This document shows, one piece after another, positions 40,485 to 48,648 of a stretch of 64,000 bases of DNA (position 1 is the stretch's first letter; each line of letters opens with the position of its first letter). This stretch comes from Gillisella vitis (GTDB lineage Bacteria; Pseudomonadota; Alphaproteobacteria; Rhizobiales; Rhizobiaceae): assembly GCF_001541345.2 (NCBI RefSeq), contig NZ_LMVL02000005.1, forward strand, positions 248,001 to 312,000, in the 5' to 3' direction. The notes under the pieces were generated by a model. The model searched no databases. It had not been told where the DNA came from and saw only the letters and a list, made by a program, of their open reading frames with translations. The position numbers and the translations under genes are program-made.

Positions 40485-41870
40485 TTATCCTTGCCGTCCG
40501 GCGACGGCACGGGCCAGCGCGTCGGAAACCTGGTTTTCAACGGTAATACGGGCGTCGAGCGCCTTCTTGAACTCAGCAGAGACGGTGCGCCCGGCCTCAG
40601 GCAGGCTGTCCCATTCGGCTGCCGCACCCTTCAGATCGCCATTGCGGATCTTGTCCTCGATGCGTGCAACGATGGCCGAGGCGTTATCACCTTCGACATT
40701 GCCGACTGGCCGGACCTTGACCACCGACATGGCGCTGGCCCAAAGACGCTCGCCGATATTGGCGCTTTCCGTAGGCGCGTTGATGGTCGAGAGGATCTTG
40801 TCGGCAACCGGTCCGAATTGCCGTTGCAGCTCGATACGGGAAGTGACGCCCGTGGTCGCATAAGGCTCCAGAGCGGCAATGGCGGTGTCTTCCTGTGCAA
40901 TACTGCCCAGCGTGCGCAACTCGGCCAGGAACGGCCCGCCCCGGTCCGCGGCGGTCTTCAAAGCCGAGGCGGCGATGGCGCGGGCGACTTCGATGTCGTC
41001 ACGCGGCTTGTTGATCTTGGTTTCAATGGCGCTCACCTTGTCGGAAACTTCCGTCTGGTTTTCGGTGAGCTTTTCCACCCGACCGGCAAGATCCGATTTC
41101 AGCTGGTCGATTGCCTGGTTGGCGCTGGCAAGCTTTGCCTGCAAGTCGCTGACGGCAGCGGGATCGACCGAGGTTTGCTGCTGGCCCGCTTCCAGTTTAG
41201 CCAAACGGCTGTCGAGGCCGGAAAGATCGGTCGGGGCAGCACCATTCGCGCTGCCTGCCTTAAGGCTCTCGACCTCAGCGCTCAGGGTTGCGACCTGTTT
41301 ACTGACCGCACTGTCGTCCTTTGCAGAACCGGTCGAGGGGATCACGCCAGCATATTGCAGGGCGCCCGCGCCGACCAGCGCGATCAGCCCGCCAACAATA
41401 CCTGCGGCCACGAAACCTGCCATGGTGGGAGAGGAGGCGCGTGGGGGTGGCCCGGATGCCTCGCCCTCAGCGGATGCTTCCATCAGCGGTGGTTCCGGCT
41501 CGTCCGGCGGGGGTGGCGAAAAGGCCGAGGTCTCACCGCCAAAATGAGCGTCTTCCGGTTTGCCCGGCCAGACCTTTGCTCCGTCGGCGTTGATATCCTC
41601 CCGCCTCTGGTCCTCGGCCTGCGAGATCGGCGCGCTTTCCTGCTCTGCCATGGGATCGACAGGCTTGTCCTTGGGTTGGTCTACCTTGTCCAGCGATTGC
41701 TCGTGATCGGACGATTGGGTGTGATCCGGGCTGACGGCCTGTTCCTCCGGTTTGTCACCCGGCACCAGCGGGTTGCCGATTTCAGGCGCTTGAACAGGCG
41801 TTGCCGTCAGGTCGATGGTCACCGGCTCTTCGGTCGTTTTTGAGCGGCGTGGGGGTTTTCCGGAAACCAT
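40485..41870 (-). CDS. mitofilin/Mic60-like inner-membrane protein (COG4223)
   Basis: A 461-residue protein with the layout of alphaproteobacterial Mic60: a Pro/Glu/Asp-rich cytoplasmic region (1-148), one membrane helix (about 151-175), a long coiled coil (about 183-290), and a C-terminal mitofilin-like helical domain ending AEWDSLPEAGRTVSAEFKKALDAR. The mitochondrial homologue shapes cristae junctions, and the bacterial protein is linked to intracytoplasmic membranes. Its place between hemD and hemY is the conserved alphaproteobacterial location. The acidic N-terminal region is longer than minimal. Confidence 0.85.
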   Translation of the reverse strand: MVSGKPPRRSKTTEEPVTIDLTATPVQAPEIGNPLVPGDKPEEQAVSPDHTQSSDHEQSLDKVDQPKDKPVDPMAEQESAPISQAEDQRREDINADGAKVWPGKPEDAHFGGETSAFSPPPPDEPEPPLMEASAEGEASGPPPRASSPTMAGFVAAGIVGGLIALVGAGALQYAGVIPSTGSAKDDSAVSKQVATLSAEVESLKAGSANGAAPTDLSGLDSRLAKLEAGQQQTSVDPAAVSDLQAKLASANQAIDQLKSDLAGRVEKLTENQTEVSDKVSAIETKINKPRDDIEVARAIAASALKTAADRGGPFLAELRTLGSIAQEDTAIAALEPYATTGVTSRIELQRQFGPVADKILSTINAPTESANIGERLWASAMSVVKVRPVGNVEGDNASAIVARIEDKIRNGDLKGAAAEWDSLPEAGRTVSAEFKKALDARITVENQVSDALARAVAGRQG

Positions 41871-41964
41871 GGCAACCTCGTTTTCAATGGGTGTGGAATG
41901 AAATTAGTCAGGGATCGTCTGGAAGGAAAGGGGCTTGCCCGCATTTGCCGCATGCCTTGTGGTT

Positions 41965-42681
41965 TTACAGGAGAGAAAGCAGATCGTCCTCACGAGGCTG
42001 AAGGGCAATGGATACCCTGTTCCTGAACGGTTTTGCCACGTTTTCGGCAATGTCGGCGCTCAGGCAGAAAATGTGTGCGGATGCGAAAAGACTGGCGGCT
42101 TTACCCGAAAGAGGCAGGGCAAAAAACCGTCTGGCGGTCTCGGCGGAATACAGCAGCACAGCGTCCACCGCCTTTTGCTCGAGCCGGGCACGGATGTCGT
42201 CCTCATGATAAGTCAGCCCCTGCATAGTATAGGCGTCCACAACACGAAAGGGAATGGAGGTCTGGCGCAACCCTTGTTCCAGGCTCTGCTTGCGGGGCTG
42301 CCCCGCCAGATAAAGCAGGGGATTTTCCCAGTCCATCGAGGCGGCGGCAATCTGTTCAGCCAGAGCCGCACCATCGCCTCGGGCGCTCAGAATCTTGCGA
42401 AAACCAAGCCCTCGTGCGGTGCTGGCGCTCGCCTCACCCACGGCAAACAGCGGGGTTTCGAAATGGCCCCGAAGCGCCTCGCGATGAGATGCAAGGCTTC
42501 TGATCGCCTCGCTGCTGGTGACTGCCAGGGCTGCATGCGGTTGGGAAAGGGCAGACAGTGTATCATCGACGTGGTGTATGGCTCTGGCCAGCGGCAGGAG
42601 TACTGTGTCGTGACCCAGGGCACGGAGACGGTCTGCCGTCTTGCGGCTTGCGGTCTCGGTCCGGGTCAGCAGAACGCGCAT
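41965..42681 (-). CDS. hemD: uroporphyrinogen-III synthase
   Basis: HemD cyclises hydroxymethylbilane to uroporphyrinogen III. The 238-residue protein begins MRVLLTRTETASRKTADRLRALGHDTVLLPL, the usual HemD opening, and has the bilobed pattern with AVTSSEAIRSL and VDAVLLYSAETARRFF marking the two Rossmann-like lobes. HemD is poorly conserved, so position after hemC is important support. The start at 42681 leaves a 4-bp gap to the hemC stop. A 94-bp gap separates it from the Mic60-like gene. Confidence 0.92.
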   Translation of the reverse strand: MRVLLTRTETASRKTADRLRALGHDTVLLPLARAIHHVDDTLSALSQPHAALAVTSSEAIRSLASHREALRGHFETPLFAVGEASASTARGLGFRKILSARGDGAALAEQIAAASMDWENPLLYLAGQPRKQSLEQGLRQTSIPFRVVDAYTMQGLTYHEDDIRARLEQKAVDAVLLYSAETARRFFALPLSGKAASLFASAHIFCLSADIAENVAKPFRNRVSIALQPREDDLLSLL

Positions 42682-42685
42682 GTCG

Positions 42686-43615
42686 TCAGGTCCATGCCTC
42701 AAAGAAGCCAGGTCCGGCTTTGTTCTTGACCTTTTCGCCCGCCGACCAGCCGAGCGCAAGCCCATCGGCGCAGCGGCCCTCGGCCTCGACCGAATGGGAG
42801 ACCTGACCATCCGGCGTCAGAATCGTGCCGGTCAGGCGGATCATCTCGCCATCCGATATCGCATAGCCGGCAATCGGTGTGCGACAGGAGCCGTCCAGCG
42901 CGGCCAGAAAGGCACGCTCACAGGAAACCGCGTCAAAAGTCGGGCGATGGTTGATGGCGGCCAACAGATCCTGAACCCGGCGGTCATCGACCCGTGCCTC
43001 GATGCAGATTGCGCCCTGTGCTGGTGCGGGCGGAAAGCTTTCGAGGTCGAGATATTGGGTAATCACCGTTTCCTTGTCGAGCCGCTTCAATCCGGCCACG
43101 GCCAGCAACGTGGCATCGACCTCGCCTGCGGCCAGCTTGCGAAGCCGGGTTTCCACCGCGCCGCGATAGGTAATGACCTTGAGGTCGGGCCGAAGCTTGC
43201 GAATCAGCGCCTGACGCCTCAGCGAGGCCGAGCCGATGACCGCGCCGTCGGCAAGCTCCAGCAGCTTGGGTGCCGTGCGGCCAATAAAGGCATCACGCAT
43301 ATCTTCGCGTGGCAGATAGGCGGAAATCTCCAACCCATCGGGGAGGGCCGTTGGCATGTCCTTGGAGGAATGCACGGCAAAATCCAGCCCGCCAGACAGC
43401 AATTGCTGCTCCAGTTCCAGGGTGAACAGGCCCTTGCCGCCGATTTCCGCCAGCGACCGGTCGGTGATGCGGTCGCCGGTGGTCGACAGGACAACGATCT
43501 CGAACATATCAGGCGAAAGGCCGTGGGCCTCGGCCAGACGCTCGCGGGTTTCGTGGGCCTGGGCCAGTGCTAAAGGGCTGCCGCGTGTGCCGATGCGGAA
43601 AGGTTTCGTTTGCAT
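42686..43615 (-). CDS. hemC: porphobilinogen deaminase (hydroxymethylbilane synthase)
   Basis: HemC joins four porphobilinogens into hydroxymethylbilane. The 309-residue protein carries the dipyrromethane attachment site Cys244 in LDGSCRTPIAGYA, catalytic Asp86 in HSSKDMPT, and the anion-binding GSASLRRQALI. The N-terminus FRIGTRGSPLALAQA is standard. It heads the minus-strand heme cluster and is divergent from tsaD across 85 bp. Confidence 0.97.
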   Translation of the reverse strand: MQTKPFRIGTRGSPLALAQAHETRERLAEAHGLSPDMFEIVVLSTTGDRITDRSLAEIGGKGLFTLELEQQLLSGGLDFAVHSSKDMPTALPDGLEISAYLPREDMRDAFIGRTAPKLLELADGAVIGSASLRRQALIRKLRPDLKVITYRGAVETRLRKLAAGEVDATLLAVAGLKRLDKETVITQYLDLESFPPAPAQGAICIEARVDDRRVQDLLAAINHRPTFDAVSCERAFLAALDGSCRTPIAGYAISDGEMIRLTGTILTPDGQVSHSVEAEGRCADGLALGWSAGEKVKNKAGPGFFEAWT

Positions 43616-43700
43616 CCGAAGTCATCCATTGTTACCGGAGGTTCTCGTAACCATGTTTGCTCTTCCTCGCAATCAATCAAATCGACGCAATTCAACCTCC

Positions 43701-44798
43701 ATGACAGGTCCTTTGAAGATTCTCGGCATCGAAACCAGCTGCGATGAAACCGCAGCCGCTATCGTTCTGCGCCATGACGACGGACGCGGCGAAATCGTAT
43801 CCGATGTGGTGTTGAGCCAGCTGGACGAACACAGCGTCTATGGCGGCGTCGTGCCGGAAATCGCTGCCCGCGCCCATGTCGAGGCGCTGGATACGCTGGT
43901 GGAAGAGGCGCTGGCCAAGGCCGATATGCGGTTGTGCGACATCGATGCCGTGGCTGCCACCGCCGGTCCTGGCCTGATCGGCGGGCTGATCGTCGGGCTG
44001 ATGACCGGCAAGGCGATTGCCCGGGCGGCTGGAAAGCCGCTTTACGCTATCAACCATCTGGAAGGCCATGCGCTGACGGCGCGGCTGACGGACAATGTGG
44101 CCTTTCCCTATCTGATGCTGCTGGTCTCCGGTGGTCATACCCAATTGGTTCTGGTGCGTGGCGTCGGCGATTATCAGCGCTGGGGCACGACCATCGACGA
44201 TGCGCTTGGCGAGGCATTTGATAAAACCGCCAAACTACTCGGCCTGCCCTATCCGGGTGGCCCTGCGGTGGAGCGCGCCGCCGTTCATGGCAACGAAAAA
44301 CGCTTCAATTTTCCGCGACCGCTGGTGGGTGAGGCACGGCTGGATTTTTCCTTTTCAGGACTGAAGACAGCGGTGCGGCAGGCGGCGCAGGCGGCAGCGC
44401 CGGTCAGCCAATCCGATATCGCCGATATCTGCGCCTCTTTCCAGCGCGCCATCGCCCGTACCATGGACGACCGGATCGGTCGGGGGCTGGAGCGATTCAA
44501 TACGGAATATCCGGGTCTTGAGGCCAAGCCAGCCCTGGTGGTGGCTGGGGGTGTGGCCGCCAATCAGGCGTTGCGCACTGCCTTGCAGACTTTATGTGAA
44601 CGACACGGGTTTCGCTTCATCGCCCCTCCGCATCATCTTTGCACCGACAATGCGGCAATGATCGCCTGGGCTGGACTGGAGCGGCTGGCCCATGGCTTCC
44701 CGGCAGATGACCTGTCGGTCTCGCCGCGCGCCCGCTGGCCTCTTGATGGCAATGCGGCGACCTTGCTTGGATCTGGCAAGCGGGGTGCGAAAGCATGA
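43701..44798 (+). CDS. tsaD: tRNA N6-threonylcarbamoyladenosine synthase subunit TsaD
   Basis: TsaD transfers the threonylcarbamoyl group to A37 of ANN-decoding tRNAs. The 365-residue ASKHA-fold protein starts ILGIETSCDETAAAI, has the metal-binding INHLEGHALTA (His119, His123) and LLVSGGHTQLVLV. I chose ATG 43701. An in-frame ATG at 43653 has a better ribosome binding site (GGAGG 11 nt upstream) and would add 16 residues, so the true start is open. MtaB at 988 acts on the t6A made by this pathway. Confidence 0.94.
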   Translation: MTGPLKILGIETSCDETAAAIVLRHDDGRGEIVSDVVLSQLDEHSVYGGVVPEIAARAHVEALDTLVEEALAKADMRLCDIDAVAATAGPGLIGGLIVGLMTGKAIARAAGKPLYAINHLEGHALTARLTDNVAFPYLMLLVSGGHTQLVLVRGVGDYQRWGTTIDDALGEAFDKTAKLLGLPYPGGPAVERAAVHGNEKRFNFPRPLVGEARLDFSFSGLKTAVRQAAQAAAPVSQSDIADICASFQRAIARTMDDRIGRGLERFNTEYPGLEAKPALVVAGGVAANQALRTALQTLCERHGFRFIAPPHHLCTDNAAMIAWAGLERLAHGFPADDLSVSPRARWPLDGNAATLLGSGKRGAKA

Positions 44799-45784
44799 GT
44801 GGACATCATCACATTGCGGTGATCGGTGCCGGTGCCTTCGGCACGGCGCTGGCGGCTGTCATGGCGCTGGAAGGGCGGTCCAAGGTCACTTTGCTGGGCC
44901 GCGATCCTTCTTTGATGGCCGATCTCAGTGCCGATGGCATGCATGACGCAGCTCTGCCTGGGGTTGCCTTGCCTTTCGGGCTGGAATTCGCCTTCGAGCC
45001 GTATGTGCTGGCCGGTGCCGATATTGTGTTGTTTGCCATGCCCTCGCAGGCGCAGGCCGATGCCGCATCGACCTATGGTCCCTATCTTTCCGCCGAGGCC
45101 ATGGTGGTGACCTGTGCCAAGGGCATCGATCGGGCAAGCTCCCGGCTGCTGACCGAGTTGCTGGAAGAAAAATTGCCGCATCATCCCGTCGCGGTTCTGT
45201 CGGGACCAGGTTTTGCCATGGATATCGCCCGTGGCCTGCCGACCGCAATGGCGCTGGCTTCTGCCAATCTTGACATGGCCGAGGATCTGGCGCGGACGCT
45301 GTCCACCCGGACATTCCGGCTTTATGCTGCCGACGACCGGATTGGTGTGCAACTGGGCGGAGCGTTGAAGAATGTGCTGGCGATTGCCTGCGGCATCGTC
45401 GAGGGCCGGGGATTGGGCGAATCAGCCCGGGCGGCGTTGATTTCGCGCGGCCTTGCGGAAATGTCGCGGCTGGTCGTCGCCATGGGCGGCAAGGCGGATA
45501 CGGTGCGCGGCCTGTCGGGCCTTGGCGATCTGGTATTGACGGCCACCAGCCATCAATCCCGCAACTTGCGCTATGGTATTGCGCTTGCCAAGGGTGAGCA
45601 AAGCCAGCTTGGCAGCGGTGGCCTGGTCGAGGGTGCCTTTGCGGCTGCCGTTGCCGCCCGCCTTGCCGAACACCACGGTATTGCCATGCCGATTACCCAG
45701 GCAGTTGCCGCCATCATCGATGGTGTGCTGGATATCGACCGGGCGGTGGATGCGCTGATGACCCGCCCGATTACCACGGAATAA
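44795..45784 (+). CDS. gpsA: glycerol-3-phosphate dehydrogenase [NAD(P)+]
   Basis: GpsA reduces dihydroxyacetone phosphate to sn-glycerol-3-phosphate for phospholipid synthesis. The 329-residue protein has the nucleotide motif IGAGAFGTALA (10-20), CAKGID, SGPGFAMDIARGLPTA and the catalytic lysine in GGALKNVLAIACGI; GLSGLGDLVLT is also diagnostic. It overlaps tsaD by 4 bp (ATGA). The tsaD-gpsA order is common in alphaproteobacteria. Confidence 0.96.
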   Translation: MSGHHHIAVIGAGAFGTALAAVMALEGRSKVTLLGRDPSLMADLSADGMHDAALPGVALPFGLEFAFEPYVLAGADIVLFAMPSQAQADAASTYGPYLSAEAMVVTCAKGIDRASSRLLTELLEEKLPHHPVAVLSGPGFAMDIARGLPTAMALASANLDMAEDLARTLSTRTFRLYAADDRIGVQLGGALKNVLAIACGIVEGRGLGESARAALISRGLAEMSRLVVAMGGKADTVRGLSGLGDLVLTATSHQSRNLRYGIALAKGEQSQLGSGGLVEGAFAAAVAARLAEHHGIAMPITQAVAAIIDGVLDIDRAVDALMTRPITTE

Positions 45785-45802
45785 TTTTTGAGGAGACGAG
45801 CC

Positions 45803-46096
45803 ATGCTGTTTGCTGTGATCTGCGCCGATAAGCCCAACCATCTTGACCTTCGAATGGCGACCCGCCCGCCGCATGTGGAGTGGCTGAACGGCTTGAATGC
45901 TGAGGGGGTGCTGAAAATCGGTGGGCCTTTCCTGGATGGCGATGGCAAGCCCTGCGGTTCGATGCTGCTGATCAAGGCGGACGATCTTGCTTCTGCCAAG
46001 GAAATCGCGGCGCAAGACCCTTATGCCAAGGCGGGCCTGTTCGAAAGCGTCGAGATCAAACCCTATAACTGGGTCTTCAACAATCCTGAGGCGTAA
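45803..46096 (+). CDS. YciI-like protein
   Basis: A 97-residue single-domain protein of the YciI/YCII family with a ferredoxin-like fold. The start MLFAVICADKPNHLDLR and HVEWLNGLNAEGVLKIGGPFLD are characteristic, and the conserved histidine and aspartate proposed as active site are present in HVEWL and DPYAKAGLFE. ATG 45803 follows GAGGAGACGAGCC. It lies between gpsA and an EVE-domain gene, 18 bp and 5 bp away, so it is probably cotranscribed. Function unknown. Confidence 0.9.
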   Translation: MLFAVICADKPNHLDLRMATRPPHVEWLNGLNAEGVLKIGGPFLDGDGKPCGSMLLIKADDLASAKEIAAQDPYAKAGLFESVEIKPYNWVFNNPEA

Positions 46097-46101
46097 GACG
46101 C

Positions 46102-46533
46102 ATGGCTTTCTGGCTTTACAAATCCGAGCCCTTCAAATGGTCCTGGGCCATGCAGAAGGATGCGGGCGAGGCGGGCACCGAATGGACCGGGGTGCGCAAC
46201 TATCTGGCCCGCAACAATATGCGGGCGATGAAGATTGGCGATAAGGGTCTGTTCTACCACTCCAACGAGGGGTTGGAAGTGGTCGGCATTACCGAAGTTT
46301 GCGCGCTTTCCCATCCCGATTCCACCGCTGAAGGCGATGCTCGTTGGGACTGCGTCGACATCCGCGCCGTGCAGGACATGCCAAAACCGGTAACGTTGAA
46401 GGACGTCAAGGCCAATCCGAACCTCGCGCAGATGGCGCTGGTGACCTCGATGCGGCTTTCGGTACAGCCGGTGACCGAGGAGGAATATTTCGAGATCTGC
46501 CGCATGGGCGGGCTTGAAAACCCGCCGGTGTGA
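46102..46533 (+). CDS. EVE domain-containing protein
   Basis: A 143-residue protein made of one EVE domain, a PUA-like fold thought to recognise modified bases in DNA or RNA. The conserved stretches are WLYKSEPFKWSW, WTGVRNYLARNNMRAMKIGDKGLFYHSN and EGLEVVGITEVC. It is fused to nothing here. Its neighbours (tsaD, a methyltransferase) fit a link to RNA modification, but that is inference. Its stop overlaps the methyltransferase start by 4 bp. Confidence 0.92.
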   Translation: MAFWLYKSEPFKWSWAMQKDAGEAGTEWTGVRNYLARNNMRAMKIGDKGLFYHSNEGLEVVGITEVCALSHPDSTAEGDARWDCVDIRAVQDMPKPVTLKDVKANPNLAQMALVTSMRLSVQPVTEEEYFEICRMGGLENPPV

Positions 46534-47189
46534 GCGTTTCCGCTGTGAAGATCGATCCCCGGCGATTCATTCTCGACAATACCGATCTGATCGCGCCGCC
46601 GCATGTGCCGGAAATCCGGCTGCATCTGGCCAGCGAAGTTCATGATCTCTGGCTGAAAACCGAGGAAGATCTGGCGGAAATCGGCTTGCCGCCGCCCTTC
46701 TGGGCCTTTGCCTGGGCCGGTGGCCAAGGCTTGGCGCGCTATATCCTCGACAATCCGCAGCTTGTGGCGGGCAAGCGAGTGGTGGATTTCGCCAGTGGTT
46801 CCGGTCTGGTTGCCATTGCCGCCGCCAAGGCTGGCGCGGTTTCGGTGCTGTGCGTGGATATCGATCCGTTCGTACAGGCGGCAATTGCCCTCAATGCGGC
46901 TGAAAACGGGGTGGAACTTGGTTTTAGCGGCAAGAATCTGATTGGCCAGACACTGGATGCCGACCTGCTGCTGGCTGGCGATGTTTTTTACGACAAGAGC
47001 TTTGCCGACCGATTGGTACCCTGGTTTTCAACGCTGTGCGGGCAGGGAATCGATATCCTGGTCGGCGATCCCGGTCGAAGCTATTGCCCGACTGATCGGA
47101 TGCAGGCCTTGGCGACCTATCAGGTTCCGGTCACGCGGATGCTGGAAGACAGCGAGGTGAAAAAAACCACCGTCTGGAAATTTTGCTGA
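46530..47189 (+). CDS. class I SAM-dependent methyltransferase (ETFB lysine methyltransferase-like)
   Basis: A 219-residue methyltransferase. Motif I is VVDFASGSG (84-92) and the SAM-ribose acidic loop is CVDIDP (108-113). The segment LPPPFWAFAWAGGQGLARY is shared with the ETFB-lysine methyltransferase/METTL20 group, which methylates protein lysines. It starts with GTG, overlapping the EVE gene in GTGA. Substrate not provable here. It ends 14 bp before the convergent small secreted protein gene. Confidence 0.88.
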   Translation: MSVSAVKIDPRRFILDNTDLIAPPHVPEIRLHLASEVHDLWLKTEEDLAEIGLPPPFWAFAWAGGQGLARYILDNPQLVAGKRVVDFASGSGLVAIAAAKAGAVSVLCVDIDPFVQAAIALNAAENGVELGFSGKNLIGQTLDADLLLAGDVFYDKSFADRLVPWFSTLCGQGIDILVGDPGRSYCPTDRMQALATYQVPVTRMLEDSEVKKTTVWKFC

Positions 47190-47203
47190 TGGGGGAGCAT
47201 CGG

Positions 47204-47542
47204 TCAGGGGCGTATGATGCAAACACCTGCTTCATAGGTGCAGGGTGAGGTTTCCAGCTGCGCTTTGACGTCGATGATCTTGGCCTTGGGTGCCAGAGGG
47301 GTGGTGTTTTGGCCGCTCCTGTCGGTGCGCCAGGCAGAAACACCAAAAGTATAGGTGCCGCCGGGGGTGCCGATCCCGATGATCGATCCTGCCGCTGAAC
47401 CGGCATGCGACCTTGTCGGCTGGCCATGATAAGCGGAACCATCATGTGTGCCGCCCGCATAGGCGGCCTGGGCCAGTAAACATCCGCAGGCCAGGGCCAG
47501 GGCGGATGCTTTGATACGGGTGATTTTACCAGTGGCTGGCAA
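47204..47542 (-). CDS. small secreted protein, unrecognised
   Basis: A 112-residue protein with a clear signal peptide (about 1-29, ending AQAAYA). The mature part is Gly/Ser/Thr-rich (GTHDGSAYHGQPTRSHAGS, then GSIIGIGTPGGTYTFGVSAW) and ends with a cysteine pair in SPCTYEAGVCIIRP. The start at 47542 is preceded by GGGGATCGGAGA on the minus strand. I know no family for it. A periplasmic or surface role is inferred from the signal peptide only. Confidence 0.7.
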   Translation of the reverse strand: MPATGKITRIKASALALACGCLLAQAAYAGGTHDGSAYHGQPTRSHAGSAAGSIIGIGTPGGTYTFGVSAWRTDRSGQNTTPLAPKAKIIDVKAQLETSPCTYEAGVCIIRP

Positions 47543-47856
47543 GTTTTTTCTCCGATCCCCATCAAAACGTGGTTAACAAGAGATTAATTCGAGCCATGGG
47601 AAAATCAAGTCATTCCAGCTATCTGGTCGATTTTCTTAAGAACTGCTGTTTATTGTCGCGCCATGCGTGTTTGGTTGGAGAGGTGCCTGATCAGGGACTT
47701 GCCAATCGATTAAATTGAAAGCCAGTTTCAAATCCGCCTTGTCCTGCATCAATCGGAGGATTAAAGGTCCAATTTGACGCACTGCACTCCATGACGGAGC
47801 GCCCTATATCCCTTCCATTCCAAAGGTGGAATGCACTTGAACGCCGTGAGGACGAG
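47543..47856. other. divergent spacer before sdhC
   Basis: This 314-bp spacer should contain the sdhCDAB promoter and that of the small secreted protein gene. It holds the CtrA-like site and, close to sdhC, a small dyad CATTCC (47816-47821) / GGAATG (47828-47833). An in-frame reading upstream from sdhC (from 47791) would add 22 residues to SdhC without family support. I cannot define a promoter. Confidence 0.5.
47573..47587. promoter_or_regulatory. CtrA-like site TTAA-N7-TTAA
   Basis: GTTAAC-AAGAGA-TTAATT carries TTAA (47573-47576) and TTAA (47584-47587) seven bases apart. It sits 31 bp before the start of the small secreted protein gene (minus strand) and about 270 bp before sdhC. Match is to the minimal consensus only. 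Confidence 0.3.
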
Positions 47857-48249
47857 ATGGCGAACGTGACAAAACAACGGCCTTTGTCGCCGCATCTGCA
47901 AATCTACAAGCTTGTTCCGACAATGTTGATGTCCATCGTGCATCGCATTACCGGTGGAGCCTTGTATTTTGGGACCGCGCTGGTTGCCTGGTGGCTGATC
48001 GCCGCCTCAACGGGAGCGGATTATTACGACTGGGTCTCCTGGTTCATGGGGACGTTCATCGGCAAGATCATTCTGTTCGGCTTCAGCTGGGCGCTGATCC
48101 ACCACATGCTGGGTGGCATGCGCCATTTCGCATGGGACCTGGGCTATGGTCTGGAGAAGCACTTCAACACCAAGCTCGCCAAGGCGACAGCCGTTGCATC
48201 CGTCGTCCTGACCGTTCTGGTCTGGGTCGTCGCGTTCATCATCCGCTGA
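47857..48249 (+). CDS. sdhC: succinate dehydrogenase cytochrome b556 subunit
   Basis: The large membrane anchor subunit of complex II, binding heme b and ubiquinone. The 130-residue protein begins NVTKQRPLSPHLQIYK, the family signature, and has HRITGG (from His29) and HHMLGGMRH with candidate heme ligand His83. Three helices are visible. ATG 47857 follows GAGGACGAG. It opens a four-gene sdhCDAB operon with gaps of 12, 6 and 15 bp. Confidence 0.95.
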   Translation: MANVTKQRPLSPHLQIYKLVPTMLMSIVHRITGGALYFGTALVAWWLIAASTGADYYDWVSWFMGTFIGKIILFGFSWALIHHMLGGMRHFAWDLGYGLEKHFNTKLAKATAVASVVLTVLVWVVAFIIR

Positions 48250-48261
48250 GGGATTTTAATC

Positions 48262-48642
48262 ATGGATATGCGTACACCGCTCGGTAAAGTTCGCGGTCTC
48301 GGCTCCGCAAAGGACGGCACGGAACATTTCTGGCGCCAGCGCCTGACGGCCATCGCCAACGTGCCGCTCATGCTGTTCTTCATCATTTTCATGCTGACTC
48401 ATGCCGGCGCACCCTATGCCGATGTCGTGTCTGCTTTGTCGAACCCTCTCGTGGCTGTTATCATGGGACTGGTCGTGCTTTCCGGCCTGATTCACATGAA
48501 GATTGGCATGCAGGAAATCATCGCCGACTATATTCATAACGAAATTATGAAAATGGGGCTGATGATGCTCAACACATTTTTCGTGGTCATCACGGGTGCG
48601 CTCTGTCTTTTCGCCATCCTCAAGATCGCGTTTGTAGGATAA
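48262..48642 (+). CDS. sdhD: succinate dehydrogenase membrane anchor subunit
   Basis: The small membrane anchor of complex II. The 126-residue protein has three helices (about 33-50, 60-80, 97-122) and the family pattern RVRGLGSAKDGTEHFWRQRLTAIAN near the N-terminus (here KVRGLGSAKDG). HMKIGMQEIIADYIH contains the conserved histidine and the quinone-side Asp-Tyr. GAGGGA precedes the start. Confidence 0.94.
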   Translation: MDMRTPLGKVRGLGSAKDGTEHFWRQRLTAIANVPLMLFFIIFMLTHAGAPYADVVSALSNPLVAVIMGLVVLSGLIHMKIGMQEIIADYIHNEIMKMGLMMLNTFFVVITGALCLFAILKIAFVG

Positions 48643-48648
48643 TTCATC

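Noticed and set aside
39031..40863. Plus-strand frame of about 610 codons opposite hemY and the Mic60-like gene
   Set aside because: The minus-strand genes have clear family features and operon spacing; this frame has none.
47791..47856. N-terminal extension of SdhC by 22 residues
   Set aside because: The shorter form starts at the conserved NVTKQRPLSPHLQIYK with a good ribosome binding site; the extension is hydrophilic and not a family feature.
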